Origin: Nostoc sp. ATCC 43529
GTDB taxonomy: Bacteria > Cyanobacteriota > Cyanobacteriia > Cyanobacteriales > Nostocaceae
DNA: 64,000 bases
Direction: 5' to 3'
NCBI GenBank assembly: GCA_003326205.1
Contig: LWTK01000048.1
Location: 1 to 64,000 of the forward strand
This document shows, piece by piece, positions 26,442-35,633 of the stretch. The notes beneath the pieces were generated by a model. That model saw nothing but the letters and a program-made list of their open reading frames with translations. It did not search any database and was not told the DNA's origin. The translations under genes and the position numbers were made by a program. Each line of letters opens with the position of its first letter. Position 1 is the stretch's first letter.

Positions 26442-29400
26442 TTAATGATTTGCCACCAGAAGTAAATGATTCAAATCATCTGTGCTGCTGTTAATTAAAT
26501 TTTTAATTTTTGAGAGAAACTCATGCTCTAAATAAGGCTTAGTCAAGTAACCATTTGCACCCAACTCTTTGGCTAGCTGGCGATGTTTTTCAGCGCTGCG
26601 AGAAGTGAGAATTACTACAGGAATTTTAGCAAAATTTGGATGCTGACGTAAATTACTCAAAAATTCAAAACCATTCATTCTTGGCATCTCTAAATCCGAG
26701 ATCACAACTTGAATTTCTGGATGTAACTGTAACTTCTCTAAAGCTTCTACACCATTTTGAGCTTGTATTACTTGATAGCCAGATTTTTGCAAAGTCAAAG
26801 AAATAGTTTGGCGCAGACTAATGGCATCATCTACTACTAAGATAACTTTTGGTGTTGGATTATTGGAGTCTAGAGAATAGTTAGATTGGGTTTCTATAGT
26901 ATCAGTATCTTGTAATGGTGTAGAAGAAAAAGTTTGTGTTGATGATATTGGCAAAGATTTTTTATTTGCGTAAGAGGCTGTTGGTAAGCCAATGATATCA
27001 AGTGTTGTTTGTTGGATATCGCCTGACTCTAGCAGCAATGAAGCATCAATCACTAAAATGAGGTTACCATTGGCTAGGCTACTACAACCATAAATATATT
27101 TTGGTGGAGCGATCGCATTTCCTAAAGGTCTGATTACTAGTTCTTGTTCGCCAATTATTTGGTCAACTTCTAAAGCAAACAGCCCTTGGTTTCTCCGCAG
27201 CAAAAGCACTGGATTTTTATTTATATTTGGATCGTGATTATTTGATGTGTTGTATGGAGTAGGACTATTAAATAATGAACCATGATAAGAAAGCAAATCT
27301 GAAAGTTGACGCAGGCTGACCATCGTCTCATCCTCGTCTACATTCCAATGTAAAACTTTTTTACCTTCAATTTCTTTGAGCTGTTCATCAGTAGGAATCA
27401 ATATTTTTTCGAGCCTGTCCAAAAGCAAGGCATAAACAATACCTCTAGCTTGAACTAGCATTAGTTTTTCAGTAGTCATAGAAAAAGGAATTTTGAGTAT
27501 AAATGTTGTTCCTTGGTTGGGTAAAGATTCAACTGAAACTGAACCATTGAGTGCGTTCATCTGAGTACGCACAATATCTAAACCCATACCGCGTCCAGAG
27601 ATTTCGCTGACTTTATTAGCAGTGGAAAATCCTGGCGAAAATATCAAATCTAAAAGTTCAGGTTCCTTTAGATTATCAGCATAGCTTTTGGCTTTGTCTT
27701 CACTTTGGATGTGATAAAGTTCAACAGCTTTTCTGCGAATACTTTCTAGATTCAATCCCTGTCCATCATCCCGAATTTCGATAACAGTTTGGCTACCTTG
27801 ATGATAGGCGCAGATTTCAATTAAACCTCGTTCTGGTTTGCCCAACTCCCGACGAATGTCTGGAGGTTCAATACCGTGATCAAAAGCATTACGCACTAAG
27901 TGTAACAAAGGATCATAAAGTTTTTCGGCGATCGCTTTATCAACTAGTACTTCTGTTCCACAAAGTTTCAATTCTACAAGTTTGGCATAAACATTCCCCA
28001 ACTTATTCACCATGTGGGGGAAACGATTTAGAATATTGCCCAAAGGCAACATTCGTGCTTCTACTAAATTATCTATAATGTTTAGAGTTAAATTTTCTTT
28101 ACTACCACTGATTTGAGCAGCTTGATTTACAAGCAAGTCAAGAGACTCTGTGGTTTCTTGGAGTTGCAGTGTCTCTTCTATTGCTTCATGCAATGTCATC
28201 TGAAATTCTGTATATACATCCATTTCTAGAGAGTCAAACTTCACGGCAAAATTTGGTATTTGTTGCGAACCAAAATTTTGTATTTGTAATGGTAAATCGC
28301 GTAATTCATTTAAAATTGTTTGTTGTTTAGCGAGTCGCTGCATTAATCGCTCAATTATTTCTTGGATTTGTTCATCTTGCAAAGCCCGTCGTTTTTGAGA
28401 AATCAGCAATTCTCCTGCTAAATAATTTAGATTTTGTAATTTATCTGTGTCTACTCGAATAAAAGAAGGTTGACGAGAATTTTTATTTTGGGAATGTTGC
28501 GATTTCTCTTCTATTTCATGATTAATTGGTTGAGAGGAATCAGCAATATTTTCAATAACTGCTTGTGGACTATCTATCTGTTTCAAAGGATGCTCAGTTT
28601 CGGTAGCCACAACTTCAGCAGTAACGTTTTGCTCAGCTTCTTCTCCCCATATTACTTCTAGAAGATTATCGCTGGTTTCAGAAGATGCAGATTTAGAGAC
28701 TTCTTTAAGAGCTAGCAGACTTTGTAACTTGGGACTATCAAGCCAATTTTTTTCTTTGCTCGTTACTGGGGGATAGTTTTTATATTTTTTTGCTAATTTA
28801 TAAATCTTGTTTTGCAAAATTTTGACTACAGGGAGATAATTGTCAGATTTATCAATATAATATTGAAATTTGGCAACAGCGAACAAAATGATTAAAATGA
28901 TACCATTACGATAAATACAAAGACTTTGGCTATCTTCTTCCTCTTGAACAAAAGCTAGAAATTTTGTCAGCCAATTTTCCAGATAATTGAGCAGATGTTT
29001 TTTCGGTAATTTTGGAACTAGTAAAGCTAAAGTCAGTTCTGACTCTGGTATTTCCATCTGGTGATTAAACCAGCCAAAAATGTAGCGAATAACTTTTAAA
29101 TAAAACTTGGCAGTTGTTGGTTTTACAGATTCATCTTTATTGTTATCTGATGTAGTTAAAAACTGATAAAATTGTTCTTCATCAAAGATAATACTCTCAG
29201 AAGAAGAATTATTTTCTAATTTCTCATAACCTTGATTATTGGTGACTGTTGTGAGTTGTTGCAAACTGAGAGAAGCTTGTCCACCAGAAGTGCGATCGCC
29301 TGCTAATACCAATTTTTGTGCTTGTTGCAAATCTGCAAGGGCGATTTCAGCAATTTGCTGTACCTGTGTTGGATTTGCTTGCAGTGCTAGCAGAATTGTT

Positions 29401-30029
29401 TGGGAAATTTCACCTAATCCAGGTAAATTTAGAGATTCTGCTAAACCAAGAAATACCTCAGCTTGAGATTGTAAAAATTCAATAAATTCGGCATTAGTTG
29501 GTGGGTTATTAATAGCTTCAGCAATAGTATTTAGACGTTGCTGTACTCCCACTTCAAAAACAGACTGTACAATATCAAATCCCAATTCCTCAGAAGTAGG
29601 AATATGAGTCTCAGCGCCAAACGCATCACCCAGTTTTTCTTGCAGCTGTGCAAAAACTGAACTTGAGCGTTGCAGTAGTTCTTCATCATTAACAGTACTT
29701 CCAATTAGCTCAGTATTTAATGCTATGCTCAAACATTCATAAGCTTGTATTAGAAGTGTTTGTAATTCATCATCAATGACTATATTTGGATTATATAAAG
29801 CCTTGAATACATCTTCTAAAAAATGGGCGATTATCTTAATCACTTCTAGCCCAACATTAGCAGCGCCACCTTTGAGGGTATGGGTAGCCCGCATTAAATT
29901 ATGAATTTTTGCAGTGCTAGAACCTTCAGATAAGCTAAATAATTCTTGTTCAATAATCTGTAATAATTCTGGGGCTTCTGCCAGGAAATAAATGTATCCT
30001 TGTTCGCGAATTGAAGTGTCAGTAATCAT
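26442..30029 (-). CDS. pixL: CheA/PixL-type hybrid histidine kinase for phototaxis
   Basis: 1195 residues. The Hpt domain (1-115) carries H50 in MRATHTLKGGAAN. A long poorly conserved region (about 120-620) follows, then dimerisation and HATPase (LVRNAFDHGIE, IRDDGQGLN, ISGRGMGLDIV), a CheW-like domain (about 855-1000) and a receiver with D1112 in VVISDLEMPRMNG. It receives the signal from the PixJ photoreceptor through PixI and relays it to PixG/PixH, controlling type IV pilus motility. AGATTTT repeats run right up to the start codon, leaving no visible ribosome-binding site. Confidence 0.93.
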   Translation of the reverse strand: MITDTSIREQGYIYFLAEAPELLQIIEQELFSLSEGSSTAKIHNLMRATHTLKGGAANVGLEVIKIIAHFLEDVFKALYNPNIVIDDELQTLLIQAYECLSIALNTELIGSTVNDEELLQRSSSVFAQLQEKLGDAFGAETHIPTSEELGFDIVQSVFEVGVQQRLNTIAEAINNPPTNAEFIEFLQSQAEVFLGLAESLNLPGLGEISQTILLALQANPTQVQQIAEIALADLQQAQKLVLAGDRTSGGQASLSLQQLTTVTNNQGYEKLENNSSSESIIFDEEQFYQFLTTSDNNKDESVKPTTAKFYLKVIRYIFGWFNHQMEIPESELTLALLVPKLPKKHLLNYLENWLTKFLAFVQEEEDSQSLCIYRNGIILIILFAVAKFQYYIDKSDNYLPVVKILQNKIYKLAKKYKNYPPVTSKEKNWLDSPKLQSLLALKEVSKSASSETSDNLLEVIWGEEAEQNVTAEVVATETEHPLKQIDSPQAVIENIADSSQPINHEIEEKSQHSQNKNSRQPSFIRVDTDKLQNLNYLAGELLISQKRRALQDEQIQEIIERLMQRLAKQQTILNELRDLPLQIQNFGSQQIPNFAVKFDSLEMDVYTEFQMTLHEAIEETLQLQETTESLDLLVNQAAQISGSKENLTLNIIDNLVEARMLPLGNILNRFPHMVNKLGNVYAKLVELKLCGTEVLVDKAIAEKLYDPLLHLVRNAFDHGIEPPDIRRELGKPERGLIEICAYHQGSQTVIEIRDDGQGLNLESIRRKAVELYHIQSEDKAKSYADNLKEPELLDLIFSPGFSTANKVSEISGRGMGLDIVRTQMNALNGSVSVESLPNQGTTFILKIPFSMTTEKLMLVQARGIVYALLLDRLEKILIPTDEQLKEIEGKKVLHWNVDEDETMVSLRQLSDLLSYHGSLFNSPTPYNTSNNHDPNINKNPVLLLRRNQGLFALEVDQIIGEQELVIRPLGNAIAPPKYIYGCSSLANGNLILVIDASLLLESGDIQQTTLDIIGLPTASYANKKSLPISSTQTFSSTPLQDTDTIETQSNYSLDSNNPTPKVILVVDDAISLRQTISLTLQKSGYQVIQAQNGVEALEKLQLHPEIQVVISDLEMPRMNGFEFLSNLRQHPNFAKIPVVILTSRSAEKHRQLAKELGANGYLTKPYLEHEFLSKIKNLINSSTDDLNHLLLVANH

Positions 30030-30030
30030 A

Positions 30031-30075
30031 TTTTAGATTTTAGATTTTGGATTTTAGATTTTAAATTTTGTGAAA
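30031..30075. repeat. AGATTTT heptamer repeats beside pixL
   Basis: Tandem TTTTAGA/TTTTGGA units between the S23 gene and pixL. The complementary units (CTAAAAT) lie on the other side of the S23 gene at 30555-30590, so that gene sits between inverted repeats. Confidence 0.7.
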
Positions 30076-30161
30076 ATTTGAGTCAGTAGTTTAGGTGGTT
30101 AAGAGACTTGTGCTAAGATGCTCTCCGACGTATATAGGCTTGCCGGAGGCATGAAAGCTTT

Positions 30162-30554
30162 TCAAGACGGATTTTGGGTTTTAGTTTTTTGATTTTGGGT
30201 TTTCTCTTTGTGGCGTAAAGTTTTTATTGATGCAACTGTCATTGCCAGAATTTCAGTGTTTTCTGACATCAAATTGCTCACTTTTTCTAGTGGCAATAGA
30301 CCAATCTCAACAATAAGTTCCATCCAATAAAGACTTTCATCAGCTTCTTCCTCTACTAAACTGAATTTAGCAATGACATCAGCGGTTGACTTACCACGAC
30401 AAGCTGAACGATAGTTAGCTCCCACAGATGTTGCTGAACGGATTAGCTGCTTGCCAATTACATCAGTAGTTCGGCTCTGTGGAAGGGCTTCTACTAAGCG
30501 GATTACTCGCAATGCTAACTGCTTTGTTCTCCGCTTAAAATCCTCCTCATTCAT
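30162..30554 (-). CDS. Four-helix-bundle protein (S23/IVS-type)
   Basis: 130 residues, the S23 family first found in insertions within 23S rRNA genes. Typical stretches are RRTKQLALRVIRLVEALPQSR, IGKQLIRSATSVGANYRSACRGKS and FSLVEEEADESLYWMELIVEIGLL. The last 14 residues (EKTQNQKTKTQNPS) come from heptamer repeat DNA. It sits between pixJ and pixL, where Pix/Ptx loci normally have no such gene. Repeats flank it on both sides. Its function is unknown; a link to phototaxis is not implied. Confidence 0.88.
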   Translation of the reverse strand: MNEEDFKRRTKQLALRVIRLVEALPQSRTTDVIGKQLIRSATSVGANYRSACRGKSTADVIAKFSLVEEEADESLYWMELIVEIGLLPLEKVSNLMSENTEILAMTVASIKTLRHKEKTQNQKTKTQNPS

Positions 30555-30590
30555 AATCCAAAATCTAAAATCTAAAATCTAAAATTTAGT
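30555..30590. repeat. CTAAAAT heptamer repeats between pixJ and the S23 gene
   Basis: Three to four tandem AAAATCT units fill the 31 bp between the pixJ stop and the S23 start, in the opposite orientation to 30031-30075. Confidence 0.7.
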
Positions 30591-33500
30591 TGACTTTGAA
30601 TTTACTTGCAGTAGTTAATAACTCTTGCGCCATACCTGATAATTCTTGAAAGACAGTAGCAATTTCTTGAGATTCTGCAAAAGTTTTATTAGCAATCTCG
30701 GCAACATCTTGCATTGATGCAGTTACTGTTACAGATTGGGTCATTTGTTGTTGAGTCGCTGCGGTAATTCGCTCGATTAACTGACTAATTTCAGCAGTTG
30801 CAGAAACGATCGCATTTAAGTTTTGGCGAGTCTCACTTACTAGATTTGTGCCTTCCACTACCTGCTGAATACCAGTTTCCATCGCGACTGCAACTTCCCC
30901 AGTTTCTGTTTGAATCTCTTGGACTAATTTTTCAATTTCGATGGTTGCTGCTGCGGACTGGCGAGATAGAGAACGCACTTCATCAGCTACAACTGCAAAG
31001 CCTTTGCCATATTCACCGGCGCGAGTGGCTTCAATGGCTGCATTCAAAGCCAAAACGTTTGTCTGTGTGGCAAAATTACCAATCAAATTCACAACTTTGG
31101 AGATTTTTTGTGAAGATTCACTCAGACGTTTAATCTTTTTGCTGGTTTGGGCAACGGTTTCACGAATTCCTTGAATGGCTTTGACGGTTAAGTTCATCGC
31201 CGTATCGCCGGACTCTACAGTTTGATTGGCTTGTTGTACTGCTACTTGCACTAACTGGGCACTCGCCACCACAGCTTGAGTAGAGTCCACCATCTGTTTA
31301 ATGTCGCCTAAAGCTGCGGTAAGTTCTTCAGATTGATGTTGCGCTGAATTGGTCAGTTCCGTTAGCGAAGCATCACTATTGCTGGAAGTTTGGGCAACTT
31401 TTTGGGCTGCTGCCTGGACTTGAATAACTATTTGCCGTAGCGCTTGTAGGGTATTGTTGTAGGCGTCTGCAATTGTGCCTAATTCATCTTCTGTAATCGG
31501 TGCGCGTACTGTTAAATCGCCGTTGAGGGCTGGTCTGAGTGCTGTTAAAAGTTGAATAGATTTTTGTTGGAGTAATTCCTTAGCTGCTTTTTCCCGTGCT
31601 GCTGCTTCTGCTAATTTTGTTGACTGCGCTTGTAGCTGTTGCAAGTATTCAGTTTGTTGTAATGCTAGCCCAAACTGGCTGCCAATGCGTGCTAACAAAG
31701 TGACTTCCGATTGTTCCCAATCACGAGTTCCGGAATTTTGATAAGCTGCTAGCAAACCCCACAATTGTTCTCCTGCAAATACAGGCACAATAACATAAGC
31801 TTTAACTTCAAACTGTTCTAAAATTTCAATATGGCAAGGAGAATGACCTACTTTATAAATATCATTGACGATAAAGTTTTCACCTTGGGCATATCGACCC
31901 CCCTGAGTTTCTTGTAAATGGGTATCTTCCCAAACAGTTTTGATATCAGGGCCTACAAGTTTTACCCAATTATGACCCACCGACTCAGCTAAAAATTCGC
32001 CACTCCAGTTGGGATTAAAGCGATAGACACCGACGCGATCGCATCTTAGCAATTGGCGTACTTCATGAGTGGCTATTTTAAATATTTCTTCTACTTCTAA
32101 AGATTGTCGAATGCGGTTGACTATCTTTGTAACTGATTTTTCTTGTTCGGCGAACTGAGTCAGTTGTTGAGATTTCACTCGCAGTTGTTCCATATATTCT
32201 GCTTGTGATATTGCTACACCAAATTGCAAGCCAATCTGCACTAAAAAGTTGACTTCCCAAGGTTGCCAATCACGAGAGCCAGAGTTTTGATAAGCTGCTA
32301 ATAATCCCCACAATTTTTCTCCAGAAAATACAGGGACAATCACATAAGCTCTAACTTCAAATTGCTCTAACATCTCAATATGGCAAGGAGAATGACCCAT
32401 TTCATAGATGTCGTCAGCAACAAAGCTTTCACCTCTGGTATATCGTCCTCCCTGGTTTTCTTGCATATAGGTATCTGCCCAAATAGTTCTAATACCAGGG
32501 CCTACCAATTTTGTCCAGGTATTACCCACTGACTCGGCAACAAATTCACCACTCCAGTCGGGATTAAAGCGAAAAACTACAACGCGATCGCATTTTAATA
32601 ATTGCCGGACTTCTTGAGTAGTTGTTTTAAAAACGCTTTCTATATCTAAGGATTGTCGAATGCGGTTGACTGTTTTAGTTACAGTTTTCTCTTGTTCAAC
32701 TATTTGAGAAAGTTGCTCGGATTTTGTCTGCACTTGTTCGAGATATTCTCCTTGGGTGATAGCCACGCCAAATTGCAAACCAATCTGAGTTAAAAAGCTT
32801 TCTTCCCAAGGTTGCCAATCACGAGGGCCAGAATTTTGATAAGCTGCCAACAAGCCCCATAATTTTTCTCCAGAAAATATGGGCGCAATGATGTAAGCCA
32901 TCATTTGGAATTGCTCTAAAATATCAATGTGACATTGAGCATGTCCCGTTTGATAAATATCTTTAACTACAAAAGTTTCACCTTTGGCATAACGTCCTCC
33001 TTGGGTTTCTTGCAAGTGGGTATCTTCCCAGACCATTTTAAAATCAGGGCCGACCATTCTTACCCAATTATTGCCCACTGATTCCGAGACAAACTCGCCA
33101 CTCCAGTCAGGTTTAAAGCGATAAACACCTACGCGATCGCATTTTAATAATTGGCGGATTTCTTGAGTAGTTGCTTGGAAAAGTTTATCAACATTTGATA
33201 TCCGCAGAATCTTATCAATGACTTTAGCTGCTGATTTCTTGGCTTGTGTTTGCTGTTGCAGTTCTTTTTGAAATTCAAAGTTATGCAATCTGTAGGTTAA
33301 TTCTCTGGCAATTTGATACAGTACGCTAATTTCCCCCTCTTGCCATTGTCTAGGAGAGGAGCAATTATTTACTGCTAATAATCCCCAAACTTTACCTTCT
33401 ACTAAAATTGGTAAAGTCAAACTGGCTTTGATTTGATATTTTTCTAGCAGTTGCTTTTGATGGGGCGTAAGTTGTATCTGGCTAGTATCATCAATAGCTA

Positions 33501-33894
33501 CAGACTCCAAATAGTCTTGATTAGTATATAAACCAAAAACAATCCCAGGAATATTTTCCCCCAAGGTCGGTGTCCAACCTGGTGTTCGAGATTCTGCTAA
33601 TACATTACCTGATTCTAGGGAATTAAACTGATAAATTAAAGCGCGATCGCAGCCAATCTTTTCTCGAATTTGTGTTACAGTAATTTTAAGTAAAATATTA
33701 AAATCTTTGGCTTGCCGCATATGAATTGTAATGTCATGCAAATGTCGACGCCAAGTTTTAAATTCTTGGGCTATGGCACTTAATAAAGAAATTTCATCGC
33801 TAGCAATATTGGCTACACTAGGGCTACCATTCTGATTTTCTACTTCAGGAATTAAACGCTCGTTCTCAGAATTATTATGATACAAAAATGTCAT
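30586..33894 (-). CDS. pixJ: PixJ-type phototaxis photoreceptor: four GAF domains (three cyanobacteriochrome) plus MCP signalling domain
   Basis: 1102 residues, no membrane helix. GAF1 (about 65-205) lacks the bilin cysteine. GAF2, GAF3 and GAF4 carry Cys-His at C321-H322, C504-H505 and C687-H688 (GHxxCHIxxLEQF), and W-x-D motifs at W289/D291, W472/D474 and W655/D657, the pattern of red/green cyanobacteriochromes. W289, D291, C321 and H322 match the numbers published for Anabaena AnPixJ GAF2, supporting the ATG at 33894 (after GAGGTAGG) over TTG at 33927. HAMP (about 785-835) and an MCP domain (KGFAVVADEVRSLSRQ hairpin tip) complete it. It senses light for directional motility. Confidence 0.95.
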   Translation of the reverse strand: MTFLYHNNSENERLIPEVENQNGSPSVANIASDEISLLSAIAQEFKTWRRHLHDITIHMRQAKDFNILLKITVTQIREKIGCDRALIYQFNSLESGNVLAESRTPGWTPTLGENIPGIVFGLYTNQDYLESVAIDDTSQIQLTPHQKQLLEKYQIKASLTLPILVEGKVWGLLAVNNCSSPRQWQEGEISVLYQIARELTYRLHNFEFQKELQQQTQAKKSAAKVIDKILRISNVDKLFQATTQEIRQLLKCDRVGVYRFKPDWSGEFVSESVGNNWVRMVGPDFKMVWEDTHLQETQGGRYAKGETFVVKDIYQTGHAQCHIDILEQFQMMAYIIAPIFSGEKLWGLLAAYQNSGPRDWQPWEESFLTQIGLQFGVAITQGEYLEQVQTKSEQLSQIVEQEKTVTKTVNRIRQSLDIESVFKTTTQEVRQLLKCDRVVVFRFNPDWSGEFVAESVGNTWTKLVGPGIRTIWADTYMQENQGGRYTRGESFVADDIYEMGHSPCHIEMLEQFEVRAYVIVPVFSGEKLWGLLAAYQNSGSRDWQPWEVNFLVQIGLQFGVAISQAEYMEQLRVKSQQLTQFAEQEKSVTKIVNRIRQSLEVEEIFKIATHEVRQLLRCDRVGVYRFNPNWSGEFLAESVGHNWVKLVGPDIKTVWEDTHLQETQGGRYAQGENFIVNDIYKVGHSPCHIEILEQFEVKAYVIVPVFAGEQLWGLLAAYQNSGTRDWEQSEVTLLARIGSQFGLALQQTEYLQQLQAQSTKLAEAAAREKAAKELLQQKSIQLLTALRPALNGDLTVRAPITEDELGTIADAYNNTLQALRQIVIQVQAAAQKVAQTSSNSDASLTELTNSAQHQSEELTAALGDIKQMVDSTQAVVASAQLVQVAVQQANQTVESGDTAMNLTVKAIQGIRETVAQTSKKIKRLSESSQKISKVVNLIGNFATQTNVLALNAAIEATRAGEYGKGFAVVADEVRSLSRQSAAATIEIEKLVQEIQTETGEVAVAMETGIQQVVEGTNLVSETRQNLNAIVSATAEISQLIERITAATQQQMTQSVTVTASMQDVAEIANKTFAESQEIATVFQELSGMAQELLTTASKFKVN

Positions 33895-33978
33895 TGAACC
33901 TACCTCACAACTTGTTATAACTGACAATTGGATAATTGGAATTTAAAATCTATTTGGTATTTATGTGTTACCAATTTA

Positions 33979-34452
33979 TTAATTTTGAATTCCCCACATA
34001 GGAGCTTGGATAATTGTTACTGCATCCAAATTAAACATCATTTCCTTTGCATCATTAATAAAATAACCATGCAAAAAAGGTGAAATTTTAGGATAAAATA
34101 ATTCGGCACTTGGAGGTTTTATTTGGTTAGTATCCAGCCATTCAATATCGAGAAGTTGTCTGACTAATATACCCAAATACTTACTTTCACTTTCTAAAAC
34201 AATCGCCATCATTTTTGAAAGTAAATTTGAGCCTTGGGAAATTGGAGGATAACCTAACATTGCGTCTAAATCTACTAGCCAAAGCATCTCACCACGCCAG
34301 TTATAGATACCCAAAACGCAATTTGGCATCTGAGGAACCCCACATATTTCTGGCAATGATACTTGCACAACTTCTGTGATATGTTCTAACGAAATTACGG
34401 CTGTATCCTTTACTCCCAAATTAAAACTTAAAAATTTTTTCTTAGTTTCCAA
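33979..34452 (-). CDS. pixI: CheW/PixI-like chemotaxis adaptor
   Basis: About 157 residues, a single CheW domain: FLSFNLGVKDTAVISLEHITEVVQV at the start, GIYNWRGEMLWLVDLDAMLG in the middle. It should couple PixJ to the kinase PixL. The start is uncertain: a TTG at 34452 has AAAGGA about nine bases upstream; a TTG at 34461 gives three more residues. No ATG fits. It lies 84 bp before pixJ on the same strand. Confidence 0.9.
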   Translation of the reverse strand: METKKKFLSFNLGVKDTAVISLEHITEVVQVSLPEICGVPQMPNCVLGIYNWRGEMLWLVDLDAMLGYPPISQGSNLLSKMMAIVLESESKYLGILVRQLLDIEWLDTNQIKPPSAELFYPKISPFLHGYFINDAKEMMFNLDAVTIIQAPMWGIQN

Positions 34453-34571
34453 AGCTAGCAATCCTTTATCATTGATATTTTTTATTCAGCCACTATTTAC
34501 ACGTACAGTTTAAGATTGTATAAGTGAGAAATTAAAAATAGTGACTTTGATTATGGTTGGGCTGGCAAAAA

Positions 34572-34937
34572 TTAGTTATTAATTAATCGTTTGAGAATTC
34601 CTAGTAATTCCTCTCGATCTACTGGCTTGGATAAATAGCCTTCAGCACCCAACATATTACCCCAAATCTTATCTACATCACTATTTTTTGTAGAACAAAA
34701 AACCACAGGAATTTTACTAGTGTTGGGATTATTTTTCAGTTCTCGGCAAATTTCAAAACCACTTTTACCTGGTAAAATTACATCAAGAAATATTAAATCC
34801 GGCTTAGTTTTATGGATTTGATCTTGAGCCTCTTCACTACTTGTGGCACTAATCACAGAATAACCTGCCTGTTGTAAGTAACGGCTGATTATTTCCATAT
34901 CAGTTAAGCCATCTTCAACAACTAAAACAGTATTCAT
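34572..34937 (-). CDS. pixH: CheY-like single-domain response regulator
   Basis: 121 residues, one receiver: VLVVEDGLTDMEII (acidic pocket), LIFLDVILPGKSG (phospho-acceptor Asp about 53), VVFCSTKNSD and GYLSKPVD (conserved Lys). There is no output domain, as in PixH/PilH proteins that tune pilus motors. AGGTAG precedes the ATG. First gene of the pixH-I-J-S23-L run. Confidence 0.9.
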   Translation of the reverse strand: MNTVLVVEDGLTDMEIISRYLQQAGYSVISATSSEEAQDQIHKTKPDLIFLDVILPGKSGFEICRELKNNPNTSKIPVVFCSTKNSDVDKIWGNMLGAEGYLSKPVDREELLGILKRLINN

Positions 34938-35418
34938 GGCAACTACCTATTAGATATTTCTCAGAATATAAATACGACTGAGTATGAAGCAAAACAATTG
35001 TGGATTTACTGTACCTATTTTCAAGCAAAATTAAGAATTTCAGATTTTGAACTCAATCCAAAATCTATAATTTAGACCCTCAAATTAGGCATAGAAATCC
35101 TATACTTTTGTGAACAAAGATATGGAATTGGCTAAAAATTGGTATATTAACCTCCTTGCCGCAACCAATATTTCACAACTCAAATAGAATTGCTATAAAT
35201 ACAAAAAGTTGTATTTATATAATTTTGATTCAAGCTTTATATATAAACCTCAGAAAAAGTACGTAACAAACATAATTTAATACTTTTTCGGGAAACATAA
35301 AATAGTTTGGTTCGTCAATAATTCAGAAAGTAAAATTCACATTATTTAGGGATAATACATACCTTCAAAGCACTAATCTCAACAGTAACACTTCAGCTAA
35401 AAATGATATAAATAGGTG

Positions 35419-35452
35419 AAAAAAATTAGATGCAGTTTTGAACTGCACCTAA
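35419..35452 (-). terminator. Rho-independent terminator after pixG
   Basis: TGCAGTT/AACTGCA (35431-35437/35441-35447), extended by TTAG/CTAA with one mismatch, is followed on the minus strand by seven T. It lies about 180 bp past the pixG stop and suggests pixG is transcribed apart from pixH-I-J-L. The rest of the 34938-35633 gap is AT-rich and presumably holds the pixH promoter. Confidence 0.75.
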
Positions 35453-35633
35453 TTATCTCTCTTAAATTCTGGATTTTGACTTTTGATTCATCACCCCAGT
35501 AAGTTAATTATTACTGAGAAAGGCAAGCCTATTGTTGGTAAAAATGTTTGTTATGGCTAGTCTTAATTAACGTTCTAATTTTGTTTTGAAAAATCAAATT
35601 TTCGAGCTAATTAAACAATCTGGTGATTAATCA

